A stretch of DNA of 43,886 bases from JAYVSZ01 sp043774925 (GTDB lineage: Bacteria > Pseudomonadota > Gammaproteobacteria > Burkholderiales > Methylophilaceae): NCBI GenBank assembly GCA_043774925.1, contig JAYVSZ010000064.1, positions 1 to 43,886 on the forward strand. The letters run 5' to 3'. Every line of letters starts with the position of its first letter. The stretch's first letter is position 1. Shown piece after piece: positions 28,202 through 36,610 of this stretch. Below the pieces are notes generated by a model. That model made no database searches. It saw nothing but the letters and a program-made list of their open reading frames with translations, and was not told the DNA's origin. Both the position numbers and the translations under genes were made by a program.

Positions 28202-30937
28202 ATGTTTTCCGATTTAAATTCCACTTACATTTGCGCCACCGCGCGGTTGGCACGCGCGTTGCAAACCGCGCTGAATCAAGCGCAGCAGGCTGCAGGCAAT
28301 ACGCAATGGCAAACACCAAAAGTATTAACGTTACAGCAATGGTTGCAAGAAACCTGTACTTTTGCCATGTTAAGCGGCGAAATTGCGGCAGATACTTTTC
28401 CTGCAAACACGCTGAATAATTTCACCGAGAAATTATTATGGCAAACCGCCATTGAACAATGCATCGCCAAGCACGAATTAGCGGCTTTGTTTGATGTGCC
28501 AAACCTTGCGCAATCGGCCATGGAAGCCAATCAGCGACTGATTGAATGGCAGATTAACGACGCGCAAATCAACACGCAATTTATCAGCAGCGAGACGCGA
28601 CAATTTTTACGTTGGCGCGCAGTTTTTAGCACGTTATGCAAACAACACGATACGCTGGAAGGCGCGCGGATATTGGCGCTACAGATAGGCGTTATTGCAA
28701 AAACAAGCTTGTTTTTACAATCAGGCCTGCCGCAAAAAATGCTGTGGATTGGCTTCGATCGCATTACGCCACTTGAGCAAGATTTGATTGCCGCTTTAAG
28801 CGCCAAAAATGTACATGTTGAAATTACGCAAGCAAAGACCGAAAACAAAAAAATTGTACAATTTTCTTGCGATGATTTAAACGCCGAATGCCGCGCCACT
28901 ATTGCATGGGCGAAGGCGCAACTACATGCAAATCCGCAAGCAAATTTGGCGGTTTTTAGCCCCGTGTTAAGCAATATTCGCCGCCCGCTTGCAGATTTAT
29001 TAGACGATACATTTCACCCAGAAACGCTCAACAACCACGAGGCAGATCGCATTTATGATTTTTCGCTCGGCTTGGCGCTAAGTGAAGTCGCCATGGTGCG
29101 CACCGCACTTAATTTGCTACGGCTTGGCGCCTCACGAAAACCAGTCGAACAGCAGAACATGAGCGCGCTTTTGTTGGACGTTTATTGGGGCGATTTGAGC
29201 GAACTGGATGCGCGCAGCTTAGTAGATGCGCGCATGCGCAAAACCTTAACGCGCACATTTGGCTTGCAGCAATTCGTTTCACTAATAAGCAATGAAAATC
29301 AATTGTTTAACCATATTCAACACATTCAAGCTACACAACAAAACTGGAAAAAAACTCAACTACCTTCTGTGTGGGCGCAACGCTTTACAGATGCCCTGCT
29401 CGCCCTCAATTGGGCGAAAACCCGCCCGCTGAGTAGCCATGAGCATCAAGCCAAACAAAAATGGGCTGAAGTGCTCACAAGTTTTGCCGCACTCGATAAA
29501 CTACTTGGCAATATTGGCGCAGCCGATGCCGCGCAAAAATTGCAGCAACTTTGCGGCGCATCCATGTTTCAGCCCGAGGCGGGCGAAAACGTGCGCATTC
29601 AAGTACTCGGCATGCTGGAAGGCCTTGCGCGCCCTGCTGACGCTATTTGGGTGCTTGGCATGAACGATCAACATTGGCCACCGCCCGCTGCGCCCAATGC
29701 CTTGCTACCAGCCGTTTTGCAGCGCGACTTGCAAACGCCAGGCGCGAATCCAGATGCGCAATTTGCCTTTGCGCAAAAAATTCATACGCGGCTTTGCAAT
29801 AGCGCGCGTGAGGTGAATTTTTCATGGTCACGTAAAGATGGCGAGCGCGAATTACGCGTATCACCGCTATTAGCGGGCATTTCAGCACAATTGCAAGCAC
29901 CAACTATTCAAACGTTGGCGGAAAAACTAGCGCTTCCCGCCGACATGGAATTGCTAGATGATAATACCGCGCCGCCGATTGGCACGGACGAGCAAGTGCG
30001 CGGCGGCAGCAAATTGTTCGAAGCGCAAGCCATTTGCCCAGCTTGGGCGTTTTACCAATATCGCCTTGGCGCGAAGAAATTGGAAGAACCAAGCGAAGGC
30101 CTAGATAGCATGGCGCGCGGCAACTTGGTGCATGCGGTTTTGCAGCATTTTTGGCTGGATTGCAAAGATTCAAACACGCTCAAATCGCTTTCGGCCGATG
30201 CGCTGCAAGCCAATATCGACGCGGCGATTGGCAAGGCGCTACAAACGCTAAAAGATGAAATGCGCATCAATTTACCAACGCAGATTATCCATATTGAGCG
30301 CCGTCGTTTACAGCAACTTTTGCAAACTTGGCTGGCACTAGAAAAACAGCGCGCGGACTTTACCGTTGAGGCTTGCGAAGCCACGCATACGCTGAATATT
30401 GAAGGCTTAGAAATCACTTGCCGCATCGACCGTATTGATGCGCTCGAAGGGGAAGATGGGCATGGCGGATTAGTGGTGATTGACTACAAAACTGGTACGC
30501 CGCCAGCACTTAAAACTTGGGCAGATGCGCGCATTCACGAGCCGCAATTGCCGCTCTACGCCTCGCTTGCGCTGCAAAATAATCGCGTGGTGGCTGCGTG
30601 TTTTGCGCGCGTAAATATTGAAGAATGCAAGTTTAGCGGATTAGCCGCCGAGGCCGATTTAGTGCCAAATTTGACTGCTTTTGGCAAGCTCGCAAAAAAC
30701 TCTGCTTTTGTGCCATTTGCCGATTTTTCCGCGCTCATCACACATTGGCAAACCAGCTTGCAAGCCATCGCTACGGAAATTAAAACGGGTGTGGCTGGCG
30801 TGATTTTTGAGAATGAAACTGACTTAATGTACTGCGACGTAAAACCCTTGCTGCGCCTGCCTGAACGTGCTTTGCAATTTGAAAAAACGCAATTTGAAAA
30901 GTCGCAATTCGAACAAAAAAATGACTACGCCAAATAA
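28202..30937 (+). CDS. AddB-like PD-(D/E)XK nuclease subunit (probable DNA repair protein)
   Basis: A 911-residue protein of the AddB-like group often named probable DNA repair protein (TIGR03623). The N-terminal two thirds resemble an inactivated helicase scaffold. The C-terminal nuclease domain contains SMARGNLVHAVLQHFW (RecB-type H motif), CRIDRIDAL and VVIDYKTG, the D and D-x-K catalytic residues. With the adjacent UvrD-like helicase it should process double-strand DNA ends for recombination. The C-terminus has three 5-residue repeats (QFEKT, QFEKS, QFEQK; 30876-30920). The stop overlaps the helicase start by 17 bp. No Shine-Dalgarno sequence precedes the ATG; TACAAT lies six bases upstream. 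Confidence 0.88.
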   Translation: MFSDLNSTYICATARLARALQTALNQAQQAAGNTQWQTPKVLTLQQWLQETCTFAMLSGEIAADTFPANTLNNFTEKLLWQTAIEQCIAKHELAALFDVPNLAQSAMEANQRLIEWQINDAQINTQFISSETRQFLRWRAVFSTLCKQHDTLEGARILALQIGVIAKTSLFLQSGLPQKMLWIGFDRITPLEQDLIAALSAKNVHVEITQAKTENKKIVQFSCDDLNAECRATIAWAKAQLHANPQANLAVFSPVLSNIRRPLADLLDDTFHPETLNNHEADRIYDFSLGLALSEVAMVRTALNLLRLGASRKPVEQQNMSALLLDVYWGDLSELDARSLVDARMRKTLTRTFGLQQFVSLISNENQLFNHIQHIQATQQNWKKTQLPSVWAQRFTDALLALNWAKTRPLSSHEHQAKQKWAEVLTSFAALDKLLGNIGAADAAQKLQQLCGASMFQPEAGENVRIQVLGMLEGLARPADAIWVLGMNDQHWPPPAAPNALLPAVLQRDLQTPGANPDAQFAFAQKIHTRLCNSAREVNFSWSRKDGERELRVSPLLAGISAQLQAPTIQTLAEKLALPADMELLDDNTAPPIGTDEQVRGGSKLFEAQAICPAWAFYQYRLGAKKLEEPSEGLDSMARGNLVHAVLQHFWLDCKDSNTLKSLSADALQANIDAAIGKALQTLKDEMRINLPTQIIHIERRRLQQLLQTWLALEKQRADFTVEACEATHTLNIEGLEITCRIDRIDALEGEDGHGGLVVIDYKTGTPPALKTWADARIHEPQLPLYASLALQNNRVVAACFARVNIEECKFSGLAAEADLVPNLTAFGKLAKNSAFVPFADFSALITHWQTSLQAIATEIKTGVAGVIFENETDLMYCDVKPLLRLPERALQFEKTQFEKSQFEQKNDYAK
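30876..30920 (+). repeat. Three 15-bp tandem repeats at the end of the nuclease gene
   Basis: Three imperfect 15-bp units beginning CAATTTGAAAA, CAATTTGAAAA and CAATTCGAACA encode QFEKT-QFEKS-QFEQK. They end at the ATG of the downstream helicase gene. Unit length is a multiple of three, so copy-number change would not shift the frame. Confidence 0.8.
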
Positions 30938-33900
30938 TTTAGATGCCAAAGAATTAGATACAAGTCACCGCGTTAAAGCGCTTGATTTACAATCATTTAT
31001 TGTGGAAGCGCCTGCTGGCGCGGGCAAAACCGAGCTTTTGACGCAACGTTACTTGAAATTATTGTCCGTAGTAGATGCGCCTGAGGAAATAATCGCGCTC
31101 ACTTTTACCAACAAAGCCGCGGCAGAAATGCGCAACCGCATTTTGCAAACGCTGCTAGATTGCGAAAACAACACGCCCATTACGCAGCCGCACAAGCTGC
31201 AAACCAGAAAGCTTGCCGAAACCGCGCTGCAACGCGCGCATGAAAAAAATTGGCACTTGCTCACACAGCCTTCAAGATTACGCATCGTCACCATGGATGC
31301 GCTTTGCAGCAGCTTGGCGCGGCAAATGCCGCTGCTAAGCCGCCTAGGCGGGCAGCCGATGGTGAGCGATGATGCCAGTTTACATTATGCTGAAGCGGCG
31401 CAGCGTGCGCTGGCAGAAGTCACACAAGAAACTAGCCTGCAAGCGCCTATTAGCGCGGCGCTAAGTTTCATGCATAACGACATCGAAAAGCTTAGTAAAC
31501 TATTGGCGGATATGCTCGCCAAGCGCGAGCAGTGGCTGCTGTTGGCGGGGCAACACACGCAATTTAATGTGGATGAGATTTCTGCGCAGTGCGCAAAAGT
31601 CATTGAAAATTGCGCGCAGCAAAAACTCACCGCCGCGCTACATGCGATTCCGCCCGCTTACCAAACCATGTTAATGCCTGCGGCGCGTTTTGCTGCGAGT
31701 CATTTAGATGAGAATCATATTTTACGCGATTGGGACATGCCGCTGGAAGCCAATATCCATGCGCTTCCCAGCTGGTTGGCATTAAGACAATTTTTGCTAA
31801 CCGACAAAGGCACTTTTAGAAAAAGATTGACCGTTGACGAAGGGTTTCCGCCAGATAAAACCGGCGAACGCGACCGTAATAAGCAAACTTTCGCCGACGT
31901 TTGTGCACTCATTGGCGAACCCAGCACGCTAAATGCTTTGGGCGAATTGCCAATTGCTTCTGCAGCTGATTTGCATGCCAATAGCGCCATTGTGCAGGCG
32001 TTTGCGCAATTGTTACAACGCGCTGCAGCGCATTTGTGGACGGTGTTTCAATCTGCAAACGAGGTGGATTTTGTGGCGATTGCGCGCGCCGCCATTGACG
32101 CGCTGGAAAACGAGCAAGGCGCAACCGATTTGGCATTAAAACTGGATTATAAAATTTCGCATTTATTGGTGGATGAGTTTCAAGATACCAACGCCACGCA
32201 ACTCGCACTGTTGCAGCAGCTCACGCAAGGCTGGGAGCCGCAAGATGACCGCACGCTTTTTTGCGTGGGCGATCCGATGCAATCGATTTATCGCTTCCGC
32301 AAGGCCGATGTCAGCCTTTTTTTGCAAGCGGCGGAAATTGGTATTGGCCACATCCCGCTAATTCCGCTTAAACTCGCGCTTAATAACCGCTCACAGCCCG
32401 CTATTGTCGCGTGGATTAACGAAACTTTTGCGCCGATTTTCCCTGCGGACGACAACGAAATTGAAGCGGCGGTGCGTTATCGCCCGTTTATTGCCAGCAA
32501 AGAAGTTGGCGCGGATGAAGGGGTAGAAACCCACGCATTGGTAGTGGAAAACGACGAAGAAAGTGACAACACAAAAGCGCTGGAAGCACACTATGTAGCT
32601 GATTTAATTGAAAAAGAGCAGCAAGCGCATCCGCAACAGAAAATAGCCGTGTTAGTGCGCTCGCGCAACCATTTGCGCGAATTAGTTTCTGAAATTCGCC
32701 GAAATTTTACGCATTTAAAATTTCAAGCGGTAGAAATTGAAGCGCTAAACCAGCGCCAAACCGTGCAAGATGCGCTTTCGCTGACGCGCGCCCTGCTCCA
32801 CCGCGCCGACCGCATTCATTGGCTAAATATGCTGCGCGCGCCTTGGTGCGGCTTAACGTTGGCAGATTTGCACACGCTTTGTGCGAATAATCCACACGCG
32901 ACGATTTGGCAATTGATGCAAAATTGCAAACTGAGTGAAGATGGACAAACGCGCTTAAATCATGTTAAACATGTTTTAGAAGACGCATTCGTAGCACAAG
33001 GCCGCATGCCCTTGCGACGTTGGCTAGAAGCGACTTGGTTCAAGCTGGGCGGCGCTTCTACGCTGATTAACGCGGGTGACAACAGAGACGTACAGACGTT
33101 TTTCGATTTGGTAGAAAAGCTCGCGCAAGGCAACGCGCTGGATTTTGCGCAACTGGAAAATGTGATGGAAAAACTCTACGCCAAACCCGATATAGCCGCC
33201 GACGACACGCTGCAATTTTTGACGATTCACAAATCCAAAGGCTTGGAATTTGATTGCGTGATTTTGCCCGCGCTGAATCGCAAACCGCGCCATGCAGATT
33301 CGCCGCTAATGTTGTGGGAAGAAGTGAAAATTGGCGGAAAATTGCAGCTTTTGGCTGCGCCATACACCAAGAAAAAAAATGGCGCGACAACGATATACGA
33401 TTACATTAAAAACCTAGAAACCACGCGCGAACACAACGAAACCGCGCGCCAGCTCTACGTGGCAGCCACACGCACCATGCGCAAGCTACATTTGGTAGCG
33501 GCGGCAAAACGTAAAGATGAAACGATTTCACCCGTAAAAAATTCGTTTTTAGAATTGTTGTGGCCGAAGTTGGAAATGGACTTTTTGAATGCTGAAATTT
33601 TGAAAATCGATGCGACTCAAAATCAAACATTAGCCGAGTTTAGTCCACAACTCATGCGGCTGCCGCAAGTGGGCGCGCCACAAGCACTGGGAAGCTTTAC
33701 TAGCTTGCCAAGTAGCGACAATCCGCAGCAAAAAGAAGCACCAAAACTCGGCCTTAATCTAGCTGCCGATTGCGGCACGTTAGCCCATTTATATATGGAA
33801 ATAATTACAAATTCAGGTTTAGTGCATTGGCCTGCGAGCCGCATCCATGCTTGTTCGCAGAGCATGTGCTTTTGGTTGCAACAGCGCGGGCATGATACAA

Positions 33901-34250
33901 AAAATGCAAAGCAAGCCGCAGCAGAAGTAAGCGCTGCGCTGATTAAAACAATAGAAAGCGAAGACGGGAAATGGGTATTACAACAACGCGAAAGTCAGCA
34001 TGCGGAATATGCGCTAAGCACGGCCGAAGCGCTGCATAAAATTGACTGTACGTTTGTGGAAAATCAGCCAAACAAGCAAAAAATCCGTTGGATAATTGAT
34101 TACAAACTTAATGCGGCTGGCGATTTGGCGAGCGCTGCACAAGCGCACCTTGCACAATTAAATCGCTACGAAAGCCTATTTTTGCACGAAAAATTGCCGA
34201 TTAAAAAAGCGGTATTTTTTCTTAGCGTAGGCAAATTGACTGAAATTTAA
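30921..34250 (+). CDS. AddA-like UvrD/Rep helicase with C-terminal nuclease domain
   Basis: A 1109-residue superfamily 1 helicase starting MTTPNNLDAKELD; the frame opens earlier but this ATG overlaps the upstream stop by 17 bp as in a coupled operon. Motif I is EAPAGAGKTELLTQRYL, Ia LTFTNKAAAEM, II LLVDEFQDTN, III FCVGDPMQSIYRFR, V TIHKSKGLEFD and VI QLYVAATRTM. The last 300 residues have a RecB-like nuclease pattern (GTLAHLYMEI, KIDCTFV, WIIDYKL). Around residues 275-285 ANIHALPSW is encoded by copy 6 of the conserved-loop hairpin. The stop overlaps the ycaO stop in a shared TTAA. Confidence 0.9.
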   Translation: MTTPNNLDAKELDTSHRVKALDLQSFIVEAPAGAGKTELLTQRYLKLLSVVDAPEEIIALTFTNKAAAEMRNRILQTLLDCENNTPITQPHKLQTRKLAETALQRAHEKNWHLLTQPSRLRIVTMDALCSSLARQMPLLSRLGGQPMVSDDASLHYAEAAQRALAEVTQETSLQAPISAALSFMHNDIEKLSKLLADMLAKREQWLLLAGQHTQFNVDEISAQCAKVIENCAQQKLTAALHAIPPAYQTMLMPAARFAASHLDENHILRDWDMPLEANIHALPSWLALRQFLLTDKGTFRKRLTVDEGFPPDKTGERDRNKQTFADVCALIGEPSTLNALGELPIASAADLHANSAIVQAFAQLLQRAAAHLWTVFQSANEVDFVAIARAAIDALENEQGATDLALKLDYKISHLLVDEFQDTNATQLALLQQLTQGWEPQDDRTLFCVGDPMQSIYRFRKADVSLFLQAAEIGIGHIPLIPLKLALNNRSQPAIVAWINETFAPIFPADDNEIEAAVRYRPFIASKEVGADEGVETHALVVENDEESDNTKALEAHYVADLIEKEQQAHPQQKIAVLVRSRNHLRELVSEIRRNFTHLKFQAVEIEALNQRQTVQDALSLTRALLHRADRIHWLNMLRAPWCGLTLADLHTLCANNPHATIWQLMQNCKLSEDGQTRLNHVKHVLEDAFVAQGRMPLRRWLEATWFKLGGASTLINAGDNRDVQTFFDLVEKLAQGNALDFAQLENVMEKLYAKPDIAADDTLQFLTIHKSKGLEFDCVILPALNRKPRHADSPLMLWEEVKIGGKLQLLAAPYTKKKNGATTIYDYIKNLETTREHNETARQLYVAATRTMRKLHLVAAAKRKDETISPVKNSFLELLWPKLEMDFLNAEILKIDATQNQTLAEFSPQLMRLPQVGAPQALGSFTSLPSSDNPQQKEAPKLGLNLAADCGTLAHLYMEIITNSGLVHWPASRIHACSQSMCFWLQQRGHDTKNAKQAAAEVSAALIKTIESEDGKWVLQQRESQHAEYALSTAEALHKIDCTFVENQPNKQKIRWIIDYKLNAAGDLASAAQAHLAQLNRYESLFLHEKLPIKKAVFFLSVGKLTEI
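31742..31772. repeat. Conserved-loop hairpin, copy 6 (inside the helicase gene)
   Basis: GCTGGAAGC (31742-31750) pairs with GCTTCCCAGC (31763-31772) except for one bulged base, around the loop AATATCCATGC (31752-31762). The stem sequence is unrelated to those of copies 1, 4 and 5. Confidence 0.75.
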
Positions 34251-35986
34251 CGCTTATACGCCGCTCGCACCTTGTTGTACGCCAGCAATAATTGCTGGTG
34301 CATTTTGCTGCCTTGCATATTATTGCCAAGCGCACCCAGCCCAAAAAAGCGCACTTCTTGATTTAATAGTTGCTCGGCTAAAGTAAGCGTTTCTGCACCA
34401 AACATCAACTGCAAACTGGCGCGGTAGTGGTTAATGTCTGTGCTATCTGAAATTTCTTGCAACTGAACAATGTTTTCAATACAACGATACACTCTTGCGC
34501 GTTGCGCGTTAAGCTGACCAAATTGGGCGACCCACGCGCAACCTTCTAAAATTTCATCGGTATCGCCAATCGCCAGCGCTAGCAAGGTTTTAAGCTCGCC
34601 CACGCGCAAATCAGGCCAATGGGTATTGGCATCTGCGCATAGGCCAATCAGCGTGGCTACTAGCCATTCATCCGTCAGTTCCAACGCATGAAAAGTCGCC
34701 AGCATTTCTGCGCATTCTGCTTTTGTGATGCTATTTAATTTAAGCAAGCCAGGGCGCACCCAATTGCCGACGGTGTTGTTTTCCCATTCCAAATCTTCCA
34801 CAGGGTAAATCTCGCTCATGCCTGGCACAAAAATGCGGCAAGCATATACGTCTAAATGGGTAAAATCGGCAATGTAAATATCGTGTCCGCTACTGTGAAT
34901 CGCCTCCACGCACCATGCGTAATCTTCGGCCGTGGTGTTGCTGAAATTCCAATCCACAAATGCGTAATCGGGCTTATCACGCAGGTAATTCCAGCTAATC
35001 ACGCCGCTGGAATCCACAAAGTGAATCTCTAAATTTTGCGCGTCGCTAATTTCTTCCATCTCAAAGCCTGGCGCGGCAAAGCCTTTAAGACTATCCATGG
35101 CGCGGCCTTGCAATAGCTCGGTGAGCGAGCGTTCCAGCGCGACTTCAAAGCGCGGATGTGCGCCAAAACTGGCGAAGCAACCTTGGTCTTCTGGGTGTAA
35201 CAGCGTGACGCTTATCACAGGATATTTGCCGCCTAAAGACGCATCTTTCACCAAAATGCCAAAGCCTGCATCGCGCAAGCCTTTAATGCCAGCGGCAATG
35301 CGCGGGTAGCGGTTAATCACGGCTTCTGGCACGTCTGGCAGGCATATACCTTCGCGAATAATTTTAAACTTGATGTCGCGCTCAAAAATCTCTGCCAACG
35401 CTTGCGTGCGCGCTTCCATCAGCGTATTGCCAGCACTCATGCCGTTGCTCACGTATAAATTACCGATGATATTGACAGGGAACAATACCGTTTTTTCATC
35501 GCGCAAACGCGTGTAAGGAATCGCACAAATGCCGCGCTCGGCATTACCTGAGTTTAAATCTATTAACTGGCTAGATTTTACCGTACCTTCGGGATTGTAA
35601 AACTTTTGCAATTCTGGCGTGAGTAGCGCTTTGGGCCATTTTTCGCTGCTTGGTTTAATCCATTGCTCATTCGGGTAATGTACAAAATCCTCATTGCTAA
35701 TGGTTTCGCCCAAATAAAAATGCGTCCAAAAATAATTGGTGCTTAAACGCTCAAAATATTCGCCCAATGCGCTTGCCCGCGCAGCCAGCTCCGATGCGCC
35801 TTTGCCATTGCTAAACAAACGCGTGCAATCGCGATCGGTGACGTGTACCGACCAAATATTTTCAATCTCATTTAGCCAAGAGCGCTCTTCCACATGAAAG
35901 CCAAGTGCCAATAATTTGGCTTGCAAAGTGGCGATAGAAGATTCAAGCGAGGCGTCTTTGCTCGGTATAAACGTTTGATTTGTCAT
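34247..35986 (-). CDS. ycaO: YcaO-family ATP-dependent cyclodehydratase-like protein
   Basis: A 579-residue YcaO protein close in length and layout to E. coli YcaO, an accessory of RimO-mediated methylthiolation of ribosomal protein S12. The ATP-binding glutamates are in GKGASELAARASALGEYFER and MEARTQALAEIFERD, with a further site in FEVALERSLTELLQGR; the C-terminal third is the helical YcaO-specific domain. There is no precursor peptide, dehydrogenase or other thiazole/oxazole biosynthesis gene nearby, so a housekeeping role is more likely than peptide natural product formation. It is the last gene of an mfd-dedA-ycaO run, 9 bp after the DedA gene. Confidence 0.92.
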   Translation of the reverse strand: MTNQTFIPSKDASLESSIATLQAKLLALGFHVEERSWLNEIENIWSVHVTDRDCTRLFSNGKGASELAARASALGEYFERLSTNYFWTHFYLGETISNEDFVHYPNEQWIKPSSEKWPKALLTPELQKFYNPEGTVKSSQLIDLNSGNAERGICAIPYTRLRDEKTVLFPVNIIGNLYVSNGMSAGNTLMEARTQALAEIFERDIKFKIIREGICLPDVPEAVINRYPRIAAGIKGLRDAGFGILVKDASLGGKYPVISVTLLHPEDQGCFASFGAHPRFEVALERSLTELLQGRAMDSLKGFAAPGFEMEEISDAQNLEIHFVDSSGVISWNYLRDKPDYAFVDWNFSNTTAEDYAWCVEAIHSSGHDIYIADFTHLDVYACRIFVPGMSEIYPVEDLEWENNTVGNWVRPGLLKLNSITKAECAEMLATFHALELTDEWLVATLIGLCADANTHWPDLRVGELKTLLALAIGDTDEILEGCAWVAQFGQLNAQRARVYRCIENIVQLQEISDSTDINHYRASLQLMFGAETLTLAEQLLNQEVRFFGLGALGNNMQGSKMHQQLLLAYNKVRAAYKR

Positions 35987-35995
35987 GATTATTTC

Positions 35996-36610
35996 TTACG
36001 CTTCATTTTTAAAATGCCGGCGCACGTACCAAATAGCAAATGCAATACCCACCGCAGCAATCACATAATGAAACTCGTGGAAATAGACTTTTAAATCTTC
36101 CCAATGCTCGCCAGCTTTCATGCCAATGTAACCCAACGCGTAACACCAAATAAGCGAGCCGACGAATGTATAAATAATAAACTTGCTCATATTCATACGC
36201 GCCACACCTGCAGGGAAGGCAATAAACGTGCGCACCGCAGGCAATAAGCGCGCGATGAAAATAATAATCTCGCCATGCGTGGCAAACCAGCGGTCAGCCA
36301 TGTCGAGGTCTTTTTTGCTAATTAGTACATATTTTCCGTATTTTTCCGCCATTGGCCTGCCGCCCAACATGCCTAGATAATAAGCAGGGATCGAACCAAG
36401 CACACAGCCAATCGCGCCTGCCAGTGCGATTCCCCATAAGGTCATTTCGCCTTTGCTCACTAAAAAACCAGCGAACGGCATAATAATTTCAGACGGTAGC
36501 GGAATGCAGGCAGACTCAATCGCCATGAGCAGTGCTACGCCGCCGTAATGCAAGCTAGAGATAACGCCTAAAATCCAAGTGGCGACTGCGCCGAGTATAT
36601 TTTCTAACAT
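35996..36610 (-). CDS. DedA family membrane protein
   Basis: A 204-residue DedA/VTT-domain membrane protein with four to six hydrophobic segments. Family motifs are ESACIPLPSEIIMPFAGFLV near the N-terminus, G-x-x-x-G-YYLG (AYYLGMLGGRPM) and the conserved arginine block FIARLLPAVRTFIAFPAGVARM. DedA proteins act as flippases for undecaprenyl phosphate or phospholipids and are linked to proton-motive force and polymyxin tolerance. The ATG directly abuts the mfd stop codon (TAAATG), so it is co-translated with mfd. Confidence 0.94.
   Translation of the reverse strand: MLENILGAVATWILGVISSLHYGGVALLMAIESACIPLPSEIIMPFAGFLVSKGEMTLWGIALAGAIGCVLGSIPAYYLGMLGGRPMAEKYGKYVLISKKDLDMADRWFATHGEIIIFIARLLPAVRTFIAFPAGVARMNMSKFIIYTFVGSLIWCYALGYIGMKAGEHWEDLKVYFHEFHYVIAAVGIAFAIWYVRRHFKNEA

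Noticed and set aside
28668..28682. GGATATTGGCGC in the nuclease gene, resembling part of the repeat core
   Set aside because: The CAT part of the core is missing and the flanks do not pair.
33832..33860. A possible seventh conserved-loop hairpin (CTGCGA/TCGCAG around GCATCCATGC) in the helicase gene
   Set aside because: Only eight bases of the core match and the stem is 6 bp with a 17-base loop; it may be chance or a decayed copy.
34247..35986. ycaO as part of a thiazole/oxazole-modified peptide cluster, with tldD elsewhere in the window
   Set aside because: No precursor peptide, dehydrogenase, transporter or partner protein is near either gene; the protein matches the housekeeping E. coli YcaO type and tldD is 10 kb away in its usual context.
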